This document shows positions 1-6,880 of a stretch of DNA of 64,000 bases, in pieces. This DNA is from JADJXV01 sp046328995 (GTDB lineage: Bacteria; Bacteroidota; Ignavibacteria; Kapaibacteriales; UBA961): assembly GCA_046328995.1 (NCBI GenBank), contig JAXLVN010000001.1, positions 372,001 through 436,000 on the forward strand. The letters are read 5' to 3'. Position numbers and translations under genes: made by a program. The notes beneath the pieces are model-generated. The model did not search any database. It was not told the DNA's origin and was given only the letters and a program-made list of their open reading frames with translations. Within the stretch, counting starts at the first letter, position 1; the number at the start of each line of letters is the position of its first letter.

Positions 1-81
1 GGACTCTCGGACGGTGTGTATTTTATGAAATATTCGGGCGGCAGCATATCTATTACAAAACCAATTGTTATTCAACGCTAA
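1..81 (+). CDS. C-terminal end of a T9SS-exported protein (partial)
   Basis: An open frame runs in from the left window edge and stops with TAA at 79-81, giving 26 residues. They include GVYFMKYSGG and end in VIQR. This pattern (Gly-x-Tyr, a hydrophobic strand, a short turn, then a final hydrophobic strand ending in a basic residue) is the usual end of a type A type IX secretion C-terminal domain. The rest of the protein lies outside the window, so its function cannot be read. The same tail type recurs in the large proteins at 26205 and 52942-60672. Confidence 0.6.
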   Translation, partial: GLSDGVYFMKYSGGSISITKPIVIQR

Positions 82-102
82 TCCTTTTAATTATATATAA
101 TT

Positions 103-1518
103 ATGAACACACAACTCAAACATCAGGACGAAGAAATCTATAAAGCTATCATGGGTGAATATGAGCGTCAGCGCGACAAGCTCGAGCTCATCGCCAGTGA
201 GAATTACACATCCCTCGCCGTCATGCAGGCACAAGGGTCAATTCTCACCAACAAATACGCCGAAGGGTATCCCGGGAAACGCTATTACGGCGGATGTGAA
301 TGGGTGGATGTAGCCGAAAATCTTGCTATCGATCGTGCCAAAGAACTCTTCGGTGCTGAGTATGCAAATGTTCAGCCGCACTCCGGCAGCGGTGCGAATA
401 TGGCGGTCTATTTTACCTATATCAAGCCGGGCGATACCGTTCTCGGCATGGATTTATCCCATGGTGGACACCTTACCCACGGTTCACCCGTGAATTTTTC
501 GGGTAAGTTCTATAATTTCATACCGTATGGTGTGGATAAAGACACCGGACTCATCGACTACAACCGCGTCGCCGAGCTCGCCAAAGAACATAAGCCCAAG
601 ATGATTACCGTTGGTGCATCAGCTTACTCAAGATCTATAGATTACAAAGCATTCCGCGAGATTGCCGATTCGGTCGGTGCATTTCTCTTTGCCGATATCG
701 CTCATCCTGCAGGATTAATTGCCAAAGGCAAACTTGTAAGCCCCGTGCCGTATTGTGATGTCGTGACTTCGACCACGCACAAGACACTGCGCGGACCCCG
801 CGGAGGTGTGATTTTACTCGGTAAGAATACCGAAAATACCTTTGGACAGGTAGCACCGAAAAGCGGTCGGGTGAAGATGATGAGCGAACTCATCGACTCG
901 ATGGTCATGCCGGGAATTCAAGGTGGACCGCTGATGCATGTCATTGCAGCAAAAGCAGTTGCTTTTGGTGAATGTCTGACGGACGATTTCGGTGTATATA
1001 CCGAACAAGTCATTAAGAATGCGCAGGCAATGGCGTCTGAGTTGGTCGGAATGGGCTATAATATCATCAGCGGAGGCACGGATAATCACCTCATGCTCAT
1101 TGATGTTCGCAATAAAAATCTTACCGGTAAAAAAGCCGAAGAAGCGCTTGATGCATCAGGAATTACGTGTAATAAAAATGCTGTACCCTTTGACACACAA
1201 TCGCCGCTGGTAACGTCCGGTATCCGACTCGGCAGTGCTGCCGTCACATCACGTGGCATGCGTGAGGACGACATGCGCCATATCGCTCGATTAATCGACC
1301 GCGTACTGACCAATGTCGGTGACACGGCAGTCTATGCTGCCGTCAAGGAAGATGTTAAACATTTTTGCCGTGAGTTTACGCTCTATCCTACGATAGATCA
1401 TTCATTTGCAGAAAGTGCTAAAAAAATCGAAGAAGGAGTAGGACACATCATGGAAGGTGTCGGGAAATTCATGCAAAGTGTGGGTGAAGAATTACAACAG
1501 GCGATGAAGAAGAAATAG
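103..1518 (+). CDS. glyA: Serine hydroxymethyltransferase
   Basis: Makes glycine and 5,10-methylene-tetrahydrofolate from serine and tetrahydrofolate, using pyridoxal phosphate, in the cytoplasm. Residues visible: the N-terminal LIASENYTS motif, the HSGSGAN segment, the FADIAHPAG segment and the PLP-lysine motif STTHKTLRGPRGG with Lys227. At 471 residues it is longer than the usual 415-430. Part of the extra length is an insertion after the PLP lysine (around residues 237-262) that also occurs in some FCB-group enzymes. The ATG at 103 is the first start and gives the expected N-terminus. It stands alone between a T9SS cargo gene and a TPR protein, with an AT-rich leader (82-102). Confidence 0.97.
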   Translation: MNTQLKHQDEEIYKAIMGEYERQRDKLELIASENYTSLAVMQAQGSILTNKYAEGYPGKRYYGGCEWVDVAENLAIDRAKELFGAEYANVQPHSGSGANMAVYFTYIKPGDTVLGMDLSHGGHLTHGSPVNFSGKFYNFIPYGVDKDTGLIDYNRVAELAKEHKPKMITVGASAYSRSIDYKAFREIADSVGAFLFADIAHPAGLIAKGKLVSPVPYCDVVTSTTHKTLRGPRGGVILLGKNTENTFGQVAPKSGRVKMMSELIDSMVMPGIQGGPLMHVIAAKAVAFGECLTDDFGVYTEQVIKNAQAMASELVGMGYNIISGGTDNHLMLIDVRNKNLTGKKAEEALDASGITCNKNAVPFDTQSPLVTSGIRLGSAAVTSRGMREDDMRHIARLIDRVLTNVGDTAVYAAVKEDVKHFCREFTLYPTIDHSFAESAKKIEEGVGHIMEGVGKFMQSVGEELQQAMKKK

Positions 1519-1534
1519 AAGAACCTGAGAAACT

Positions 1535-2731
1535 ATGCTACAGAAACTTTTGTCGATTGTAACAAGTGCATTGGTACTAACTACTTGTTCATTTGCTGCT
1601 GTTTGGGCACCTGATTCATTGCGTCCGGCTGCTGTTTCTCCTGATAGTATTACCGTTGATCCTGTTCTGGATTACCCTTCGTTATATAAAAATTTAGTTT
1701 ATCCTGAAAAGGCACGGCGAGCGAGTGTTGAAGGTCCAATGGAAATTAAAGCACTTGTCGATACAACGGGGAGAATAGTTGAACATTATTATGTTGTGTC
1801 TCTCGGGCCACTGTTCGAGAAAAATGTCAACTCCGCTCTTGCCATGACAACATTTACTCCTGCACGAAAGAAAAATGGTGAAGCGGCTGCCGTTTGGGTG
1901 ATAATTCCACTCAAGTTTAAATTTACACAACCGGATACGACTTCACAGCTGAATTACCATGAAATGGTGATCAAAGGTCTTACAACACTGATGGATGCTG
2001 ACGATGACAATGAAGCGGACTATGTCTATCTCCGCGGAAAAGAATTCTTTAAGAATGCCAACTATGATAAGGCTATAGAAGATTATAAGAGGTATTCACA
2101 GCTTATCAGTACGAACAGGAAAGAGTACTATGAACAGGTTTTCTTGAAGCGTGTCACCGAAAATTTGTGGAAAGACTCATCCTATTGTGATTCTTTGGCT
2201 CAACGGGCAGAAGATCTCTCGGATAGTTATTTGTACAAGCAAGCAATAGAGCTATCGACGTATATTCTAAAAAAACAGACTAATCATGTTGGTGCTCTCT
2301 CCACACTTGCTACATCCTATTCTAAATTAAAACAATATTCACAAGCTCTGGATGTATATAAGAAAATCTTGACGATTTATCCCGATAGTGCATATTTTAT
2401 ACATAAAGTTGCATGGAATTGTTATCGTATCAATCAATTCAAGGATTGCATAGAATACTCTCAAAGAGCATTGAAAATTAATCCGAAGAATGTGTCCGGC
2501 AGATATCGTATCGCATTATCACATTTGCGGCTTGGAAACATAAATGAAGCCATCAAAGAGTACAAAGAAGCTTGGGCAATGGATGCCGCGGCTAACTCAG
2601 ATGAAAGTAGTACAGGTGCAATCAAGGATCTGAAAGCAGTAATACATGACAAGCAGCACGTGGAAGAATGCAAACAGATTTTACGTGAAGTGTTTAAGCT
2701 AACTGATGTACAAATATTAACGTTGTGGTGA
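1535..2731 (+). CDS. Exported TonB-C-domain and TPR-repeat protein
   Basis: 398 residues. An N-terminal hydrophobic segment (about residues 3-22, ending SFAAVWA) looks like a cleavable signal peptide; there is a Cys at TTC but no good lipobox. Residues about 45-135 resemble the TonB C-terminal fold (YPEKARRASVEG, then a conserved FTPARKNG-like stretch), as in stand-alone 'energy transducer TonB' proteins of Bacteroidota. Residues about 160-370 contain tetratricopeptide repeats, clearest around QALDVYKKILTIYPDSA and CIEYSQRALKINPKN. It probably acts as a periplasmic protein-interaction scaffold. It lacks the transmembrane-proline-rich architecture of a true TonB, so energy transduction is doubtful. 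It starts 16 bp after glyA. Confidence 0.75.
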   Translation: MLQKLLSIVTSALVLTTCSFAAVWAPDSLRPAAVSPDSITVDPVLDYPSLYKNLVYPEKARRASVEGPMEIKALVDTTGRIVEHYYVVSLGPLFEKNVNSALAMTTFTPARKKNGEAAAVWVIIPLKFKFTQPDTTSQLNYHEMVIKGLTTLMDADDDNEADYVYLRGKEFFKNANYDKAIEDYKRYSQLISTNRKEYYEQVFLKRVTENLWKDSSYCDSLAQRAEDLSDSYLYKQAIELSTYILKKQTNHVGALSTLATSYSKLKQYSQALDVYKKILTIYPDSAYFIHKVAWNCYRINQFKDCIEYSQRALKINPKNVSGRYRIALSHLRLGNINEAIKEYKEAWAMDAAANSDESSTGAIKDLKAVIHDKQHVEECKQILREVFKLTDVQILTLW

Positions 2732-2871
2732 TATTTCAAGCAAATGTACGTACTATTGAAGACAGCACCATGAATTGCAGTATACAACACATGAGCATAC
2801 TTCCGCACGAAGTATAGTCCTGTATACGCTGAAATGCACAGTACTATCTCCGCAAACGACTATTACATTAC

Positions 2872-4317
2872 ATGAGTTTATCTACTCAACCTCATACACG
2901 CATACTTCCTCTTTTTGTCGATCTCGACGGAACACTGATATATTCCGACTGCCTGTGGGAAGGATTGCTTCTGCTTTTGCGCAGCAAACCGTGGGCGATA
3001 TGTATGGTACCGTTGTGGATCCTGCGAGGGAAGAGCTATTTCAAGCATCAGGTTGCTATCCGCACTACCCTCAACCCTGAATCGTTGCCGTATAATCAGA
3101 ATGTACTTGCCTATATTCACCGTGCAAAAGCTACCGGAAGAAAAATAATCCTCGCGACGGCTACTGATGAAATTGTTGCAGCACCGATAGCTCACTATCT
3201 CGGAATCTTTGATGATGTGATTGCTACAAAGAATGGCACCAACAATTCGAATACAACCAAGCTTGCTGCTATAAAGGTCTATACGAAGGACCAATCATTC
3301 GACTATATCGGCAATTCTAGCGATGACCTCCCGATCTGGAAAGCAGCTTCTCATGCAGTCGTCGTAACGTCAAGTGCCGGATTTACCGAGAAAGTACGAG
3401 CCTGCACCTCATCTGTCGAAGTACTTGAAGGCACGTCATTTAGCCTCATGACAATTGCAAAGGCAATGCGTGTGTATCAGTGGGTCAAAAATACACTGCT
3501 CTTTGTACCTCTCGTGCTCGCACACCGTTTTTTTGAGACCGAATTGCTGCTAACAACCGGTATAGCCTTTCTCTGCTTTTCGCTCTGTGCATCGTCGGTG
3601 TATATTCTCAACGATTTACTCGATCTTGAGTCTGACCGGCTCCATATTCGCAAGAAAAAAAGACCATTTGCCTCCGGGAAGCTACCGATTTCTCTGGGCG
3701 TACTGCTGGTGCCGATGCTGATTGCTACTTCATTTGTCGGATCGTATCTTTTTGTATCGCAAGACTTTACTCTTGTACTGCTGGCGTATTTTGCAATTAC
3801 AACCGCGTATACATTTGTTTTAAAGAAAATTGCAATTGTTGATGTGCTTCTTCTTGCCGGCCTGTACGCTTTCCGTTTGTTTGCCGGTGCAATTGCAGGG
3901 AATGTGATGATTTCACAATGGTTAATTGCTTTTTCGGTGTTTATATTTTTAAGTCTTGCGTTTGTAAAGAGATATTCAGAACTCATAGCACTGATTGCCG
4001 ACAATAAAACCACCGCAAATGGTCGGGCGTACACTGTTGGGGACGTGGATTTGCTGCGCTCAGTGGGTACATCATGTGGTCTGGTATCGGTGCTCATCTT
4101 TGCATTTTATATTAATAGTCGCGAAGTGACCGCTCTCTACCATCATCCACAGTTATTATGGGGTGTAGGAATATGCCTCCTTTATTGGATTCTGCGCGTA
4201 TGGTTCGTCGCTCACCGGGGACAAATGCACGATGACCCAATCATCTTTACCGTCAAAGATCGAGCAAGCTATGTGGTGATAGCAATGTTGATAACAATCG
4301 TCGTATGTGCACTTTAA
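2872..4317 (+). CDS. HAD phosphatase-UbiA prenyltransferase fusion, DPPR-synthase-like
   Basis: 481 residues in two parts. The N-terminal ~200 residues are a HAD phosphatase domain with FVDLDGTL (Asp17, Asp19) and the later IGNSSDDLPIW metal-binding motif. The C-terminal ~280 residues are a multi-pass UbiA prenyltransferase with the substrate motif NDLLDLESD (247-255) followed by RLHIRKKKRPFASG. That tail resembles decaprenyl-phosphate 5-phosphoribosyltransferase (Rv3806c type), which joins PRPP to a polyprenyl phosphate. The DprE1- and DprE2-like genes immediately downstream support this role. The fused HAD domain could remove the 5-phosphate from the product; that is inference. Other UbiA substrates (quinone precursors, lipids) remain possible. 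Confidence 0.75.
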   Translation: MSLSTQPHTRILPLFVDLDGTLIYSDCLWEGLLLLLRSKPWAICMVPLWILRGKSYFKHQVAIRTTLNPESLPYNQNVLAYIHRAKATGRKIILATATDEIVAAPIAHYLGIFDDVIATKNGTNNSNTTKLAAIKVYTKDQSFDYIGNSSDDLPIWKAASHAVVVTSSAGFTEKVRACTSSVEVLEGTSFSLMTIAKAMRVYQWVKNTLLFVPLVLAHRFFETELLLTTGIAFLCFSLCASSVYILNDLLDLESDRLHIRKKKRPFASGKLPISLGVLLVPMLIATSFVGSYLFVSQDFTLVLLAYFAITTAYTFVLKKIAIVDVLLLAGLYAFRLFAGAIAGNVMISQWLIAFSVFIFLSLAFVKRYSELIALIADNKTTANGRAYTVGDVDLLRSVGTSCGLVSVLIFAFYINSREVTALYHHPQLLWGVGICLLYWILRVWFVAHRGQMHDDPIIFTVKDRASYVVIAMLITIVVCAL

Positions 4318-4330
4318 CGAAGACCAACCA

Positions 4331-5632
4331 ATGAAAACTTATCAATCATGGGGGAGATTGAACGCAGGAATGCCAACGCAGGTCTATCGTCCTCAATGGA
4401 TTGATGAAATTATCCCTCCTGCACACGACACGTATCTCTGCTATGGCAAAGGGCGAAGCTATGGTGACAGCTGCCTGACATCGACAGGAAGCATGATTGA
4501 TATGTCGATGCTATCGAGGTTGATTGATTTCAACACCGAGACCGGTGTCGTAGTCTGTGAGTCAGGTCTGACGATCGATGAACTTCTCCGTGTGTGTATT
4601 CCGAAGGGTTGGTTCGTACCCGTCACCCCGGGCACGAAATATGTGACTATTGGCGGTGCCATTGCCAATGATGTCCATGGCAAGAATCATCACAGAGCAG
4701 GTAATTTCGGTCATCATGTGCTTCGGTTCGAGCTCCTGCGTTCAACCGGTGAATCGATTATTTGCACACCACAGGAAAATAACCGGATGTTTTCGGCAAC
4801 CATTGGCGGTCTTGGACTTACCGGAATTATTACATGGGCAGTGATTCAGCTGAAGAAAATATACTCACCTGTTATTGAAGCCGAAAATTGTAAATTTGGA
4901 AGTATTGACGAATTCTTGACCCTCTCGCACGACTCAGAAAAAGACTATGAGTACACGGTGTCCTGGGTTGATTGTACGGCACGTCAGCAAAAGATGGGAA
5001 GAGGTATCTTTATTCGGGGGAATCACTCCCAGGTGCCGGCACCATTCGTGATGCCGAGGGAGAAGAAAATTCCGTTTCCCATGGAAGCTCCGAATAGTCT
5101 GTTGAACAAGCTAACCATTAAATTATTTAATGGGTTGTATTACAACAAACAATTGCAGCCGATTAAAAAACATACAACAGCATTTGACCCGTTTTTTTAT
5201 CCTCTCGACTCAATTCTCCATTGGAATAAAATGTATGGCAAGAGGGGATTCTTTCAGTATCAGTGTGTCGTGCCCATGGATGTAGGGAGAGATGCCATGA
5301 AAACGATCGTCCAGAAAATATCCACCTATGGTGAGGGATCATTCTTGGCTGTGCTCAAGACGTTCGGCACAATACCTTCGGTCGGTATGATGTCGTTTCC
5401 ACGTCCCGGTATTACACTTGCATTAGATTTTGGAAATAATGGCCCTGACACGCTGAAGCTGCTTTCGACACTCGACGAAATTGTCATGGAAGCAAAAGGA
5501 GCCGTCTATCCTGCAAAAGATGCGCGTATGAGCCCCAAAAGCTTTCAGCAGTATTATCCTCAATGGCAAGACTTTATGCAGTATATTGACCCACAATGTA
5601 TGTCTGACTTTTGGTTACGGGTCACAGCCTGA
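4331..5632 (+). CDS. FAD-dependent oxidoreductase, DprE1-like decaprenylphosphoryl-ribose oxidase
   Basis: VAO-type flavoenzyme of about 433 residues. It has a PP-loop (GKGRSYGDSCL), the FAD segment GGAIANDVHGKNHH, and the C-terminal YPAKDARM motif whose Lys396 matches the catalytic Lys418 of mycobacterial DprE1. By family it oxidises the ribose C2 of a polyprenyl-phosphoryl ribose to a keto intermediate. The residue matching the benzothiazinone-target Cys387 is alanine here (ITLALDF, Ala364). I chose the ATG at 4331 over the GTG at 4307, which lies inside the upstream gene. It sits between the DPPR-synthase-like and DprE2-like genes. The exact lipid substrate is inferred. Confidence 0.8.
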   Translation: MKTYQSWGRLNAGMPTQVYRPQWIDEIIPPAHDTYLCYGKGRSYGDSCLTSTGSMIDMSMLSRLIDFNTETGVVVCESGLTIDELLRVCIPKGWFVPVTPGTKYVTIGGAIANDVHGKNHHRAGNFGHHVLRFELLRSTGESIICTPQENNRMFSATIGGLGLTGIITWAVIQLKKIYSPVIEAENCKFGSIDEFLTLSHDSEKDYEYTVSWVDCTARQQKMGRGIFIRGNHSQVPAPFVMPREKKIPFPMEAPNSLLNKLTIKLFNGLYYNKQLQPIKKHTTAFDPFFYPLDSILHWNKMYGKRGFFQYQCVVPMDVGRDAMKTIVQKISTYGEGSFLAVLKTFGTIPSVGMMSFPRPGITLALDFGNNGPDTLKLLSTLDEIVMEAKGAVYPAKDARMSPKSFQQYYPQWQDFMQYIDPQCMSDFWLRVTA

Positions 5633-5656
5633 TTTATACACTAATTTATACACTCA

Positions 5657-6394
5657 TTGAAAAATATCGTACTTATCGGAGCCACATCGGCAATAGCCCA
5701 TCAGACTGCATTGCTGTATGCTGCACAGGGCGCACATTTCATGCTCATCGCCCGTCATCAACAGCATCTGCTGTCTTGTGCGGCAGACCTTAAAAGCAGG
5801 GGAGCTGGGAGTGTCTTTACCGGCAGGATGAATGCAACTGACCCGACGGATGCACAACGTGTGTTTCGGGAGGCAGTCACGGCACTCGGTACTATCGACT
5901 GCGTCATCATCGCACACGGATCACTCACCGATCAGGCACGTGCCAATCACGATATCGTCTATGCTCTTGAGGAGTTTACCGTTAATTGTACCAGTGTACT
6001 CGGATATGCTCTTGCGTTTGCAGAGTATTTTGAGCAGAACAAATCAGGGTCGATAGTAGCCATATCCTCCGTAGCCGGTGACCGAGGCAGGAAAGGAATC
6101 TATGTCTATGGAGCCGCAAAAGCAGGTGTCTCAGCAATCATGCAGGGCTTACGACAGCGGCTCTCTGCATCAAATGTCCATGTGATGACCGTGAAGCCGG
6201 GGTTCGTCGATACACCGATGACGGCAGACGTTCCCAAAAACTTCCTCTTTGCCTCCCCGCAGTCGATCGCGAAGGGTATTTATACAGGAATTGAGCGCAA
6301 GAAAAATGTCGTCTATCTTCCGTTTTTCTGGCGTTGGATTATGCTGGTGATTAAGCTCATCCCGGAGCGTATTTTTAAACGTATGTCATTGTAA
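5657..6394 (+). CDS. Short-chain dehydrogenase, DprE2-like
   Basis: 245-residue SDR. The N-terminal nucleotide motif is GATSAIAHQTA, the NNAG-equivalent is IIAHGSL, and the catalytic YxxxK is Tyr151-Lys155 in VYGAAKAG, with the preceding SS of ISSVAGD as the catalytic serine region. In mycobacteria DprE2 reduces the 2-keto lipid made by DprE1 with NADH, completing the ribose-to-arabinose epimerisation. The gene follows the DprE1-like gene by 24 bp, so joint transcription is likely. The start is a TTG at 5657 because it places the glycine-rich motif at the normal distance from the N-terminus; no in-frame ATG precedes the motif. The C-terminal stretch (about 215-235) is hydrophobic, as in DprE2. 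Confidence 0.8.
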   Translation: MKNIVLIGATSAIAHQTALLYAAQGAHFMLIARHQQHLLSCAADLKSRGAGSVFTGRMNATDPTDAQRVFREAVTALGTIDCVIIAHGSLTDQARANHDIVYALEEFTVNCTSVLGYALAFAEYFEQNKSGSIVAISSVAGDRGRKGIYVYGAAKAGVSAIMQGLRQRLSASNVHVMTVKPGFVDTPMTADVPKNFLFASPQSIAKGIYTGIERKKNVVYLPFFWRWIMLVIKLIPERIFKRMSL

Positions 6395-6433
6395 TACATT
6401 ACTACTATCTCTTCATTATCGGAAAGCAAACTT

Positions 6434-6808
6434 ATGGAAATGATCGAACGTAAAGAACAAGGCGTCACCGTCTTAGAAGTGCGCGGCCGCCTTGACAGTA
6501 ATACCGCAAGTGAACTCGAGGAAAAACTCCAGCGGATACTTGCTGAGAAAGAACAAAAATTGCTCATCGATTTCTCGCATCTCGACTTTCTTTCGAGTGC
6601 CGGACTACGAGTGCTGCTTTGGGGGATGAAGACTATCCGAGCAGCAAAAGGACGCCTAGCACTATCTTCGCTGAAGTCGAATGTTCAGGAAGTGCTCGAT
6701 ATATCAGGATTTAATGCAACGTTGCCATATTTCATGGGTATGGAAGATGCGGTGTTTTTTCTGTATCAGGACACCGATACAAGTACGCAGCAGAAGCCTA
6801 CCGAGTAA
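6434..6808 (+). CDS. STAS-domain anti-sigma factor antagonist-like protein
   Basis: 124 residues forming one STAS domain of the SpoIIAA/RsbV type. The strand VTVLEVRGRLDSNTA is followed by LLIDFSHLDFLSSAGLRVLL, where Ser54/Ser55 occupies the place of the regulatory phosphoserine. Such proteins switch partners by phosphorylation by an anti-sigma kinase. No kinase, phosphatase or sigma factor gene is adjacent, so its partner is unknown. It lies 39 bp after the DprE2-like gene and may be part of that transcript. ATG at 6434 is the only sensible start. Confidence 0.88.
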   Translation: MEMIERKEQGVTVLEVRGRLDSNTASELEEKLQRILAEKEQKLLIDFSHLDFLSSAGLRVLLWGMKTIRAAKGRLALSSLKSNVQEVLDISGFNATLPYFMGMEDAVFFLYQDTDTSTQQKPTE

Positions 6809-6880
6809 GCTTTGCACGTAAATTATTTGTAGAAATCGACTCTCTACTTACCAGTATAACGCTATTAATTATTGTTTGTT

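Noticed and set aside
3477..4097. 206-codon minus-strand open frame opposite the UbiA domain
   Set aside because: It lies wholly inside a well-supported membrane enzyme gene, with Ser/Arg-rich composition typical of an antisense frame and no recognised motif.
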